Assembly: GCA_021777215.1 (NCBI GenBank)
Contig: JAJYDS010000004.1
Coordinates: 1 to 64,000 of the forward strand
DNA: 64,000 nucleotides
Direction of reading: 5' to 3'
Source: a bacterium
GTDB taxonomy: Bacteria; Babelota; Babeliae; Babelales; Vermiphilaceae
A model generated the notes under the pieces. It was not told where the DNA came from. It did no database searches and worked only from the letters and a program-made list of their open reading frames with translations. Positions within the stretch are counted from its first letter, which is position 1. The number at the start of each line of letters is the position of its first letter. This document shows positions 8,636-20,011 of this stretch, in pieces. The position numbers were made by a program, and so were the translations under genes.

Positions 8636-9001
8636 TTATTTTCTTTTTATGCCCCACCTACAATTACCATCGACTATATACTGTCTGTTATCTTCTATTT
8701 TTTTATTTTTTAAGTAGCGGTTTAAACCATTATGGCAGCCATTTTTTTCATTTCTGACTTCTAGAGTATTAATGTCGCCACCGTAATAACTTAGAGCGTA
8801 GTATAAGGTTGTCGTATCTTTTCCAGCCAGATAGATAGGGGGAAGATTTGGGCTTGGTACTTTATTTTTATTCTCATATGTTGCCTGAAGGACAAGCATG
8901 GTATCACCCTTATTTTCAACGGTGATATCCGCATAGATTGACGCTGCGCCGGCGGCAAGTCCGAGCGTTATGATTGAACAGTAATAGATTGTATTTTTCA
9001 T
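8636..9001 (-). CDS. Small exported protein, array member 7
   Basis: 121 residues. Signal peptide ends near SIYA, then DITVENKGDTMLVLQATYEN, a middle strand INTLEVRNE and a closing QYIVDGNCRWGIKRK. The N-K-G and L-x-A-x-Y blocks match the other array members. Two cysteines (NGCHNG, GNCRW) could pair. The C-terminus is basic. GAGGGG is upstream of the ATG. First gene of a two-gene unit with 8224. Confidence 0.75.
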   Translation of the reverse strand: MKNTIYYCSIITLGLAAGAASIYADITVENKGDTMLVLQATYENKNKVPSPNLPPIYLAGKDTTTLYYALSYYGGDINTLEVRNEKNGCHNGLNRYLKNKKIEDNRQYIVDGNCRWGIKRK

Positions 9002-9144
9002 ACACGCCCCTCATGTTTCAGTTATTTATTCCTGACTATAATCATATCCAATGCGAATAAGTTAAAGCAATGGTTTTTTATTTTTTGTATTTTTTATTGA
9101 AGGGTATATTCTTCTAGCGATAAATAATGAAAAGCAGCTATTGT

Positions 9145-10128
9145 TTAAGGTTTTTTTTCAAGCCACGCGGTTTTGCCTTTTTTGACGAGACGCCAGGAGG
9201 TATGGATGGTGTGAGAGCCTCCGCGTGGAGAGAATAAGAAACGAAGCAGTTCGTCCAAAAATGCTTGAGTTGGTTGAAAGGGGAGTTTTTCTTGGCAGAG
9301 CCAGGCAAAGACTATGCGGTATTGCAATACTGGATGAGTCCTTTGCAGTGCGGGTAAGTCAAGACAGATAGTGCCACTGTGTAAGGAGCTTATTTGGGTG
9401 AGGGTTTGTTGGACGAGTGTTTCGAGAAAGTCCTCTGTTTCTTGCAGGCGTGTTATGGTGCTTAAAAAGTTTTTATCAAATCGTTCATCGCAGGAGCGCA
9501 GTGCGGGGATAACTGTTGCTCGAATGCGGTTACGTAAAAAGAGAGGAGATTCATTGCTTGGGTCTGTCAGGTAGCGGACTCCCTGTTCGTGTAAAAAAGT
9601 GAGAATGTCAGTTTTATTTATGTGCAGGAGCGGACGAATATAGAGTCCCTGTTTGGGCTTCATGCCGGTCAGGCCCGTGAGCGTTGCACCGCGCAATAGG
9701 CGAATGAAAAGAGTTTCTTGTTGGTCTTGTGCGTGATGGGCGAGGGCAATGCGTTCTGCGCCATGCTCGTGGGCAACTTTTTCAAGAAAAAAACGGCGTG
9801 CTTTTCTTCCCACATCCTCTTTAGATCCGCGCCAAGGAGCGGAGAAGGGCAGATCAGGAAGCCGTGCATGGACAAAAGGAATGTTGAGATTTTCAGCAGC
9901 CTGCTGACAAAATACCACCTCGCTGGCTGATTCGGTGCGCCATGCATGATCGAGATGAGCGGCAATAAGTTTTATAGTGCCGGCGGTATGCAGCAGGGAA
10001 AGATAGTGCAGCAAAAAGAGAGAGTCGGGGCCCCCCGAAAGGCCCATGACAAAGGTTTTCCCGGCAGGGAGTAGATTATGTGCCTGGACAAAGGTATGTA
10101 CGGCATTAAATAACGCGTGATTCTTCAT
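9145..10128 (-). CDS. tilS: tRNA(Ile)-lysidine synthase
   Basis: 327 residues. TilS attaches lysine to C34 of the tRNA-Ile that reads AUA, using ATP, so that it is charged with Ile. The N-type ATP pyrophosphatase loop GLSGGPDSLFLLHYL lies near residues 29-43, followed by the conserved HLDHAWR and AHHAQDQQETLFIRLLRG blocks and the R-x-x-P...L...D-P-S-N segment (YLTDPSNESPLFLRNRIR). Length is that of the short bacterial form without the long C-terminal domain. I place the start at 10128 rather than 10170 because a good promoter lies between them, which makes the mRNA almost leaderless. Confidence 0.92.
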   Translation of the reverse strand: MKNHALFNAVHTFVQAHNLLPAGKTFVMGLSGGPDSLFLLHYLSLLHTAGTIKLIAAHLDHAWRTESASEVVFCQQAAENLNIPFVHARLPDLPFSAPWRGSKEDVGRKARRFFLEKVAHEHGAERIALAHHAQDQQETLFIRLLRGATLTGLTGMKPKQGLYIRPLLHINKTDILTFLHEQGVRYLTDPSNESPLFLRNRIRATVIPALRSCDERFDKNFLSTITRLQETEDFLETLVQQTLTQISSLHSGTICLDLPALQRTHPVLQYRIVFAWLCQEKLPFQPTQAFLDELLRFLFSPRGGSHTIHTSWRLVKKGKTAWLEKKP

Positions 10129-10134
10129 GATTTT

Positions 10135-10163
10135 AGTATACTCGTGAGGGCGGTTTTTGTCAG
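10135..10163 (-). promoter_or_regulatory. Promoter of tilS, near-leaderless
   Basis: On the minus strand, a -35 CTGACA (10158-10163), a 17-base spacer and a -10 TATACT (10135-10140). The expected start falls at or within a few bases of the tilS ATG at 10128, and no ribosome site is seen there. Confidence 0.65.
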
Positions 10164-10185
10164 GGGGCATGGTGTTAAAAACTAC

Positions 10186-10208
10186 GACCCGCCTTTTATA
10201 AGCGGGTC
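10186..10208 (-). terminator. Terminator between the 10268 gene and tilS
   Basis: GACCCGC (10186-10192) pairs perfectly with GCGGGTC (10202-10208). On the minus strand GTAGTTTTTAAC follows. It lies 60 bases beyond the stop of the secreted-protein gene. Confidence 0.65.
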
Positions 10209-10267
10209 AGTCTTGAAATTTGTTAGTATGGCGCATCAGAGATAAGCCATTTTTGCAATAAGGGATT

Positions 10268-10945
10268 TTACTGGCGGTGGGGTACTCGATCTATTTTTTG
10301 TTGATGCGCAATTCGGCGTGCTTTTTTATAGACATCTCGAGAGCGCTTATTATCGCGTTCTTTTTTACCCTGTAATACCTGCCATGTTGGGTCATCTTGG
10401 CTAGCAGAGCTGTCGAGGGTATGATAGTACGCTTTTTCTTTTTGGGGTACATCATCTTCTTGTGCGCCTATATCGCTTTTTTCATAATCTTCTTCATTCT
10501 GGGAGAGCATGAGTGCCGAGCCTGCATCTGATGTGTCATCACTTATACGAGATACTATATCGGTTTTGTCGTATTCGCTTTGGTTTTCGTCATCTAGTAT
10601 CAAAACGTCCCAAGCAGCCAGGGGGCATGAAGGGTCATAGTCATGGAGATGTTGGACAAGATAGATAAACAGATTTGCCGGAAGTTTCCACGAAAGAAAT
10701 AGTTGTTTTAAAGTGGGTTCGTCACACTCGGATTTCTGGCCTAATTCTCGTAATGTTTCTGTGGAGTCAACCGAAACCTGCTTTGCTATACACATCTCCG
10801 ATTCTGGCAGCCCATCTTTGTACAACACAAGTCGTATATAATTTTTTGTGGGATTATCTTTGAGCAATGATTCGCTTGTTTGCATACCGGAGAGATTATA
10901 GGTGAACATATTTGCGCACGTAAACACAAAAAGCATCTGTTTCAT
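10268..10945 (-). CDS. Secreted acidic protein of unknown function
   Basis: 225 residues, not recognised. A signal peptide (about residues 1-20, ending NLSGM) is followed by TSESLL. The first half has short strand and helix patterns with ELGQKSECDEPTLKQLFLSW, resembling a small ordered domain. The second half (residues ~125-190) is Asp/Glu/Ser-rich and probably disordered, and the end is strongly basic (KKERDNKRSRDVYKKARRIA). AAAGGT lies before the ATG. It sits downstream of gyrB, separated by a hairpin. Confidence 0.7.
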   Translation of the reverse strand: MKQMLFVFTCANMFTYNLSGMQTSESLLKDNPTKNYIRLVLYKDGLPESEMCIAKQVSVDSTETLRELGQKSECDEPTLKQLFLSWKLPANLFIYLVQHLHDYDPSCPLAAWDVLILDDENQSEYDKTDIVSRISDDTSDAGSALMLSQNEEDYEKSDIGAQEDDVPQKEKAYYHTLDSSASQDDPTWQVLQGKKERDNKRSRDVYKKARRIAHQQKIDRVPHRQ

Positions 10946-10971
10946 GGCAATACCTTTTTTAAAATGAGACT

Positions 10972-10994
10972 GGGCAAGATTTTATTTCTTGCCC
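10972..10994 (-). terminator. Probable gyrB terminator
   Basis: GGGCAAG (10972-10978) and CTTGCCC (10988-10994) form a 7-bp stem with a 9-base loop between gyrB and the next gene. The T-run on the minus strand is seven bases away, so strength is uncertain. Confidence 0.5.
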
Positions 10995-11015
10995 TGGATT
11001 TTGCCAAAAAAAGAT

Positions 11016-14151
<3,136 letters not shown>

Positions 14152-14177
<26 letters not shown>

Positions 14178-14511
14178 AAAAGTTCGTCAAGAATTAATGA
14201 AGCGAAAAATAGAACTCGAGCACGATTTAAAACGCTTGTCTCAAGAACCAGTTGCTGATGACCAAGTGCAGGATCCGGGAGATCAGGCTCTTTCATCTAC
14301 TATGGAAGCGCTTCATGTCTCGCTTCAGGATGCTGAGCTGGGCGAGTATAATCGTATTGGGCGTGCTTTAGAAAAAATTCAGGATGGTTCATACGGAATC
14401 TGTATGGATTGTGGAGGGCCTATTTCTGAAAGACGTCTTAAATCATATCCCGATGCGGCTCGTTGCTTATCATGTCAAGAGGTGTTTGAAGAAAAAGGGC
14501 TAGGACAGTAG
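14152..14511 (+). CDS. DksA/TraR-family zinc-finger regulator
   Basis: 119 residues with a GTG start at 14152, preceded by AGAGG. The N-terminal half is a coiled coil (residues ~5-75) holding an acidic stretch, as in DksA. The C-terminal half is a C4 zinc finger: CMDCGGPISERRLKSYPDAA then CLSC. DksA-type proteins insert into the RNA polymerase secondary channel and modulate promoters, often with ppGpp. It could also be a shorter TraR/YbiI-type relative. It overlaps tadA and precedes tRNA-Thr. Confidence 0.85.
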
Positions 14512-14548
14512 GCTTTTTATTTCTTTTTGTTACACTAACAGTCTGTAA

Positions 14549-14624
14549 GCCGATGTAGCTCAGTTGGTAGAGCGATTGATTCGTAATCAATAGGTCACCG
14601 GTTCAAATCCGGTCATCGGCTCCA
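14549..14624 (+). tRNA. tRNA-Thr (anticodon CGT)
   Basis: A full cloverleaf of 76 bases with encoded CCA: acceptor GCCGATG/CATCGGC, anticodon stem ATTGA/TCAAT around loop TTCGTAA, and T-arm with GGTTCAAATCC. The anticodon CGT reads ACG. A TGTTACACT extended -10 at 14528-14536 lies just upstream. Confidence 0.95.
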
Positions 14625-14707
14625 CTCTTTTGACAAATTCCTGCCTTTGTGTACGCTAAAGTACAAAGAGTGACCCCTCGAGTAACGTAATAAGGATTCT
14701 AGAGAGC

Positions 14708-15424
14708 ATGGAAAAAAAGACAAAAGCCAAGGTGTCTGCGGCGGAAAAAGCGAAAGAGACAAAGCCAGTGACAAAAGTGAAACCTGCATCAGAGAAAAAA
14801 GCGGCAGTAGTAGATGAAAAAGCAGCGGTAAATGTAAAAGCCGAATCAAAACCGGTTGAGCATAAAGTCGAACCTACCAAGGTTGAGGTTGCCGTTAAAC
14901 AGAGCAAAGTTGAGCATAAGGTAGAGCCTAAAACAGAAAAACATGTCGCTTCGGTTAAGGAACCTATGGTAGAAAAGGTTGTCGCAGAACAACAAGCTCC
15001 TGAGAAGAAAAAAACTGTTGCCTTGCGTCCTGGCGTGCAGCCACTCGCTCATGCAGTTGGTCGTCGTAAAACAGCTGTTGCCCGCGTATTATTCCACCGA
15101 GGTACGGGAAAAATTATTGTTAACGGCGAGCCGTATGCCACTTATTTTGATACCGATATTATGCGTCTTGATGCTTCTATTCCTTTCCGCGTCTGTCCTA
15201 TCGGCTCTCACTATGATGTGAGCGCTTCTGTTAAGGGTGGCGGTATTGGCGCACAAGCGGGTGCCGTTAGACTGGGTATTTCTCGTGCTCTGGTAAGTCT
15301 GCACGAAGAAACCAGACCGACGCTTCGTAAATTTGGCTTGTTGACTGTTGATTCACGCCGCAAAGAGCGTAAAAAATACGGACAAAAAGCTGCTCGTCGT
15401 AAGTTCCAATTCGTAAAACGTTAA
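14708..15424 (+). CDS. rpsI: 30S ribosomal protein S9 with long charged N-terminal extension
   Basis: 238 residues, against about 130 in most bacteria. The S9 core begins near residue 114 (LAHAVGRRKTAVARVLF) and ends with the basic tail KKYGQKAARRKFQFVKR that reaches the P-site tRNA. Residues 1-105 are low complexity, rich in Lys, Glu, Val and Ala, with the motif VEHKVEP repeated. The ATG has GAGAG close upstream. The usual upstream partner rplM (L13) is absent; tRNA-Thr lies there instead. Confidence 0.93.
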   Translation: MEKKTKAKVSAAEKAKETKPVTKVKPASEKKAAVVDEKAAVNVKAESKPVEHKVEPTKVEVAVKQSKVEHKVEPKTEKHVASVKEPMVEKVVAEQQAPEKKKTVALRPGVQPLAHAVGRRKTAVARVLFHRGTGKIIVNGEPYATYFDTDIMRLDASIPFRVCPIGSHYDVSASVKGGGIGAQAGAVRLGISRALVSLHEETRPTLRKFGLLTVDSRRKERKKYGQKAARRKFQFVKR

Positions 15425-15446
15425 TTACGGCGTACACGAGATTATC

Positions 15447-15477
15447 AGGGGCCAGGAGAAATCCGGGCCCTTTTTTT
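15447..15477 (+). terminator. rpsI terminator
   Basis: A stem with a GAAA loop (GGA-GAAA-TCC), extended by CC/GG and AGGG/CCCT with one mismatch, followed by seven T. It is about 20 bases after the stop codon. Confidence 0.8.
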
Positions 15478-15677
15478 GTTGCTTCTTATTTGACATATTT
15501 TCTATTTGCAATATATTGATAGGGTGATCTATGAACTCTTAATGGGGCAAGGGTTCTTTTTTGCCTTGGGTTATTAGCCGAAAATGTATCTGAAAATGAG
15601 AGCTTTGTGTAACGGTATGGTGTTAATGCATACAGGATAATAAAAATGGAGTTATACGTGTCAAAGATAGGTGCTTT

Positions 15678-17405
15678 ATGACAAGCTTCAGGGTTTACAA
15701 TCTGTTTTGTTTAATGATTGTCTTCGCGGGTTATAATTCTATGGTAGCCATGGATACGCCCTTTTTTACTCCAGATAATGCTTCGGCCAGCAACTCGGTG
15801 GCTATTGATCTTAAAAACATCTATGGAAAAGATACTTTGAGAGGCGTCGAAAAGCGCCGAGGATTGGAGCAAGCTCATTTGGTATACGGCGGTTTTTTAC
15901 AGCGATTGGCGAGTGCATTATATACGCAGGATTGTTTTTTTTATGCTATTGCTGATTTTGTACGGGCCAAGCATTTGGGGAGAGATTTTAGGGACAATTT
16001 AGCGCAAGTAATATCTGCTCAACAAGGACATGTTGTGGGCTTGCCTGAAGAAGGTGGGCAGTTTACATTAATGCCGGTCACAATAACGGGGCGAAGAAAT
16101 TGTATTATTGCTTTGCAGTATCGTGATTTGTATCTCTGTAGCAAGCAAGCAGAAATTGTGACTTTGATGCCGGAGTTGAAGATGGCGGTTGCCGCATTGG
16201 CACATGAATCTGATCCCGAGTTGCTTTTTTTGCGAATGCTCCTGCAATCTAAAGTTGAAGCAGTGGGTGTCCAGTCTATTATTGATAGGTCGATTACCCA
16301 GGTTGAAGAGTGGTTTTCTGTATTGGCAAAGCAGGGCAAAAATGGTTATTTTCCTTTAAAGCCTACTGAATCGCAGGCGGGAGAATTTATAGCTAAAAAT
16401 CTAGAATTTGTTTCTTCCCTTAGTTTGTCGGACCTTATACATAATGACAACAAACGAAGTGAGTTGCTTGAGCAGTACAAAGAGCACAGAAAGAAGTATC
16501 AAGAGTTGTATAGAACCGCGATTGCGGAGCTTAATGCATTGGTTGGGGCTCGGGCTATTGAGCGAGCAGTAGGTTATCGTTTAGAAGATCCGACTCAATT
16601 GTTGCCGGGAATAGAATCGGCTCAGAGTTTATCAGTTTCCAGTTCTAGTCAGGGGCTTCCAGGAGTTCTTTCTGTTGATTTGCCTACAGTAAAAACGGCT
16701 GGTGTGCCAACTAAAAAGAAAAAAAAGAAAACGAAAGTATTTGAGGCGCAGGATGTAAAAGATGGGGAAATTCAAAAATCTATTCCAAGTTCTTCGGTAC
16801 AAAAAACTGTGTTAGTAGACGACGATGTTGCTCTGGCTGGTCCAGTGACGACTTGTCCTCAGGGTGAGCAATTAAGTATTGAGGTTAAAGCTGATCAGGA
16901 ATCCGATTTTGTGCGAGCATGGCTTGTATATGAAGTATTTCACAAAAATACGCTAAAAATGCCCGTGTTTGAGTATTCAAAAAACGTTTCTGATTGGATT
17001 TCTAATGCTGAAAGTGCATTGCGAGAGCAAGGTTATTATGATCCGCTTTCAGAAAAATATAAGCGGGCATATCACTATGCGAAATACCAGAGTGACGCGG
17101 TGATGCGTGCACATATGAAGGTATATCATGCATTTCCCCAAGAAATCGATAGGCATTTAAACAAGTTTGGACGTATAGAAAAGAGAATCATCAAGATTTG
17201 CCATAATGGCTCAGGCTGTGAAGAAGTTGAGCGTATTTTTATTACCATGGTTGGTGAAGTGCATCTGGGTGATGGTAGTCAATTGCGTGGGTTATATTGC
17301 TATATTATCGATCCGGTAACAGGAGTTTGTTATCATCGTATGTTTGAGCCGGTGATCAAGAGTGTCTTTGATCCTACTTTCTACGATATATATTTTATTG
17401 AATAA
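15678..17405 (+). CDS. Large secreted protein of unknown function
   Basis: 575 residues, not recognised. A signal peptide covers about residues 1-25 and ends before MDTPFF, similar to the ankyrin protein. Residues ~200-300 are helical and charged (LLEQYKEHRKKYQELYRTAI). A Lys-rich linker (PTKKKKKKTK) near 350 separates the halves. The C-terminal ~180 residues look folded, with a strand-rich end (IFITMVGEVHLGDGSQLRG). No enzyme motif is evident. The first ~140 residues include a Cys and aromatic-rich segment (YTQDCFFYAIADF). It is monocistronic: rpsI terminates upstream and a very strong hairpin overlaps its stop codon. Possibly acts on the host, but this is a guess. Confidence 0.75.
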   Translation: MTSFRVYNLFCLMIVFAGYNSMVAMDTPFFTPDNASASNSVAIDLKNIYGKDTLRGVEKRRGLEQAHLVYGGFLQRLASALYTQDCFFYAIADFVRAKHLGRDFRDNLAQVISAQQGHVVGLPEEGGQFTLMPVTITGRRNCIIALQYRDLYLCSKQAEIVTLMPELKMAVAALAHESDPELLFLRMLLQSKVEAVGVQSIIDRSITQVEEWFSVLAKQGKNGYFPLKPTESQAGEFIAKNLEFVSSLSLSDLIHNDNKRSELLEQYKEHRKKYQELYRTAIAELNALVGARAIERAVGYRLEDPTQLLPGIESAQSLSVSSSSQGLPGVLSVDLPTVKTAGVPTKKKKKKTKVFEAQDVKDGEIQKSIPSSSVQKTVLVDDDVALAGPVTTCPQGEQLSIEVKADQESDFVRAWLVYEVFHKNTLKMPVFEYSKNVSDWISNAESALREQGYYDPLSEKYKRAYHYAKYQSDAVMRAHMKVYHAFPQEIDRHLNKFGRIEKRIIKICHNGSGCEEVERIFITMVGEVHLGDGSQLRGLYCYIIDPVTGVCYHRMFEPVIKSVFDPTFYDIYFIE

Positions 17406-17454
17406 CAGGTAGAAAAATGGCCGGAACTAATCCGGCCATTTTTCTACCTGTTAT
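17402..17454. terminator. Long perfect bidirectional terminator
   Basis: 23 bases (17402-17424) pair without mismatch with 17432-17454 around the 7-base loop AACTAAT. It contains the stop codon of the plus-strand gene and serves the convergent protease gene on the minus strand. Confidence 0.9.
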
Positions 17455-17468
17455 TTTTAGTGTGTTTT

Positions 17469-19085
17469 TTATCCTTTTACCTCTTCCAGGGCGAGTTTTT
17501 CATGCAGCGTGCACATATTCTTTATATAGCTGATTGCGGCATCTCGGTTGGTAATCGATTGTGGGCAATGTTCTTTGGCATTTTCAAGAAGGTTGATGCA
17601 CATGATGGCATCTCTAAATTGATTATCGTCTTCTAGTTGTTTACGTGCTTGCTCCATCATTGTTTTTGGTTTTTCGTCGGCAGCAGCCCCCTTCTTTGTA
17701 TCCTTTTTGGCATTCTCTTTTCCTGCGCCTGATTGTTTAATATGATTGTCGATATTTTCTTCGCGGCCAAAATATTTAATAAGCCAGTTCATCTGTTCTG
17801 GCGGGCCAAAGCGCCGTTCGACACGGAAATCTGGCTCAATGCCAATTCCCTGGATTGAAGTGTCATTTGGGAGGTAATAGAGTGCGGTGGTAAGCTTGAG
17901 CGCGCAATTATTACTCAACGGAATGACGTCTTGCACCGACCCCTTGCCAAAGGTTTTTGTACCAAGCAAAAAAACCATCAGCCGTTTTTGGGGTAGACCT
18001 GCTTTTTTTGCTTCTTGATTATATTTTTCTGAGTATATTTTAAGTGCCCCAGCTAAAATTTCTGCTGCAGAGGCGGTGTAGTTGTTGGTTAGTATAAAGA
18101 TAGGTACATTTGTTTTTGCGACGGGCGAGCCCGTTGTTATATATTTTTCTATCGATTTGCCAGAGCGATCTTTGGTGGTGGTGACAAGGCTACCTTTGTC
18201 CAAGAATAGGCTGGCAATGTCTATGGCCGAGGTAAGTAAGCCGCCTGAGTTATTACGTAGATCGAGAATCAAGCCCTTATAGTTGCTTTTTTGTTCTTTT
18301 TTGAGCAGATCCTTAATTTGTTTAATTGAGTTCTCTGAAAACTGGCTCAGCAGAATGTAGTAAACGTTATGTTCTTTGATGTTAAATGCCATACTGTGTT
18401 GTTCAGTGACAACGCCACGCTTAATTTTGAAGGTGAGCATATCGGGGAAGCCTTCGCGAATTACTTTCACCATCACAATAGTATCGAGCTCTCCTTTAAG
18501 TAATGATGTTGCTTCATCAGTGGAGATGCCCTCAATTGGTTTGCCGTCTATGTCGATAATTTTATCCCCAGCGCGGAGACCAACCGATTCAGCAGGGCCG
18601 CCGGCAATTGGTTCCACTATAGTCAAAGATTTGTCCGTTGTTTTGCGTGTATTATCGATAATAATTCCCACGCCGTAAAATTCACCGGCGGTTGTCTCTA
18701 GAATTTTGGTGTAGGTTTTAGGCCCCATAAACCCTGAATGAGGGTCCATGCAGGTGAGAAATGAATCGATTGCCTTGATCATGCATTTCTCAGGATCTAT
18801 AAGTTTGTAGTGGCGTTCTCCAGCAATTTCAAGAACTTGGGCAAAGGTACGCGTCCAGTTATAGATACCTTTATCATATTCATCTTTGGTGACCGATTTA
18901 TGGTGCGCTGACTTCTTGTCGTCAGATTCTGAATCATCTTCTTCCTGCGCAATACGCAAGATTGGTTGCGCATATGTTTTTTTTGCAGTGTTTCCCGGAT
19001 GAACACTGGTCCACGCATGGGCAAGCGCTGCTCCCATGAGACTGGGTACCAATAGAGAGAGATAAAGCGGATGTAGGTGTGCCAT
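17469..19085 (-). CDS. C-terminal processing protease, S41 family
   Basis: 538 residues. S41 peptidases cleave near the C-termini of envelope proteins. A signal peptide (residues 1 to ~24) is followed by an acidic linker, the N-terminal helical domain, a PDZ domain (residues ~135-210, with GVGIII and GGPAESVGLRAGDKI), and the catalytic core. Catalytic Ser339 lies in NYTASAAEIL and Lys381 in FGKGSVQ. The C-terminus after residue 440 is Lys/Ala-rich with a final helical segment. The start has AAAAAAAGGAG upstream. It is alone on its strand. Confidence 0.93.
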   Translation of the reverse strand: MAHLHPLYLSLLVPSLMGAALAHAWTSVHPGNTAKKTYAQPILRIAQEEDDSESDDKKSAHHKSVTKDEYDKGIYNWTRTFAQVLEIAGERHYKLIDPEKCMIKAIDSFLTCMDPHSGFMGPKTYTKILETTAGEFYGVGIIIDNTRKTTDKSLTIVEPIAGGPAESVGLRAGDKIIDIDGKPIEGISTDEATSLLKGELDTIVMVKVIREGFPDMLTFKIKRGVVTEQHSMAFNIKEHNVYYILLSQFSENSIKQIKDLLKKEQKSNYKGLILDLRNNSGGLLTSAIDIASLFLDKGSLVTTTKDRSGKSIEKYITTGSPVAKTNVPIFILTNNYTASAAEILAGALKIYSEKYNQEAKKAGLPQKRLMVFLLGTKTFGKGSVQDVIPLSNNCALKLTTALYYLPNDTSIQGIGIEPDFRVERRFGPPEQMNWLIKYFGREENIDNHIKQSGAGKENAKKDTKKGAAADEKPKTMMEQARKQLEDDNQFRDAIMCINLLENAKEHCPQSITNRDAAISYIKNMCTLHEKLALEEVKG

Positions 19086-19316
19086 AGGATCTCCTTTTTT
19101 TAGGCATCTTTTTATCCAGCAGGGATTCGTTATGCACAGAATGAAGGGTGGGGATTGCTATAACGGCTTTTCCTTTCTGCAAGAGCGCTCTTGGGGTATG
19201 CGGCATACAACTATCGCTCATCCATTCATTATTTGTGTATCTTTACCCGTAGGATACTCAAATGTGGTTAGTGCTGCCAAGTTTTTGCATGACAGGGCAC
19301 AAAAAGAAGGAGTGCG

Positions 19317-19607
19317 ATGCGTCTTTCTCGTCAAAAAAAGCAATTGATTGCACGGGTAGGATTTGCAGCGGAGGTAGTGGTTTTTTGTTGGGTTTATTTT
19401 TTAGGGCCTCAAGGAATGCGTACGGTGTGGCGTATGAGGAAGGAGAATGAGTTGTCGCATGGGGGCATTCAGGAATTGAAAAAACAGATAGAGCATTTAG
19501 AACAGGAGGTTGGCCATTGGCAGCAGAGTGTGTTTTATAAAGAGAAATTTGCGCGTGAAAAGCTGCAGATGGCTCGAAGCGGAGATGCGGTATATATACG
19601 AGAATAA
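19317..19607 (+). CDS. FtsB/DivIC-like septum formation initiator
   Basis: 96 residues: a short basic N-terminus, one membrane span (residues ~12-30, VGFAAEVVVFCWVYFLG), and a coiled coil (ELKKQIEHLEQEVGHWQQ) with the late FAREKLQMA segment typical of the FtsB/DivIC family, whose members scaffold the divisome with FtsL and FtsQ. AAGGAG lies 5 bases before the ATG. It is divergent from the S41 protease gene. Assignment rests on architecture and the short C-terminal signature. Confidence 0.75.
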   Translation: MRLSRQKKQLIARVGFAAEVVVFCWVYFLGPQGMRTVWRMRKENELSHGGIQELKKQIEHLEQEVGHWQQSVFYKEKFAREKLQMARSGDAVYIRE

Positions 19608-19612
19608 AAAAG

Positions 19613-19635
19613 AGGCGCGTCGTCGAGGCGCGCCT
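19613..19635. terminator. Bidirectional terminator
   Basis: AGGCGCG (19613-19619) pairs with CGCGCCT (19629-19635). The T-run is strong on the minus strand (CTCTTTTTTATTC) and short on the plus strand. It separates the FtsB-like gene from the convergent exported-protein gene. Confidence 0.75.
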
Positions 19636-19652
19636 TTGCTAGAGTGTTTATA

Positions 19653-19961
19653 TTACCACAAACGCCATTTTGGCTTTTGTATGGTATCAACCGGTTTTTG
19701 TATGCCATGACCGTTTTGGCCGGGCATCACGTCAGGAGCTGCCTTCTCTTTTGATGAATCGGGGCTGAGTACACCGCTATAATCCTGTCCTGTTTTTGTT
19801 GGAGAGCTGTTCGCCGGCTTATTTTTGAACCCCTCAGGAGTGGTAGTACCCGGGCCGCCGACCCAACCTGATTTTCTCAGTCTATCTGCGGTCGTGTAAT
19901 TGGCACTTGCCATGCCAGCGGTTATGCTTAGACAGAGTGCGACAATTAATAATTTCTTCAT
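19653..19961 (-). CDS. Small exported protein, Pro/Gly-rich
   Basis: 102 residues. Signal peptide MKKLLIVALCLSITAGMASA; the mature 82 residues are rich in Pro, Gly, Lys, Ser and Thr with little hydrophobic content, so probably disordered. It lacks cysteine and any known motif and does not share the strand pattern of the 4-9 kb array. GAGGAG precedes the ATG and a strong terminator follows. Confidence 0.72.
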   Translation of the reverse strand: MKKLLIVALCLSITAGMASANYTTADRLRKSGWVGGPGTTTPEGFKNKPANSSPTKTGQDYSGVLSPDSSKEKAAPDVMPGQNGHGIQKPVDTIQKPKWRLW

Positions 19962-20011
19962 GGTATCTCCTCTAATAAAGTTAATAAAGCTTGGTTTTTT
20001 TCTGTCCTACG

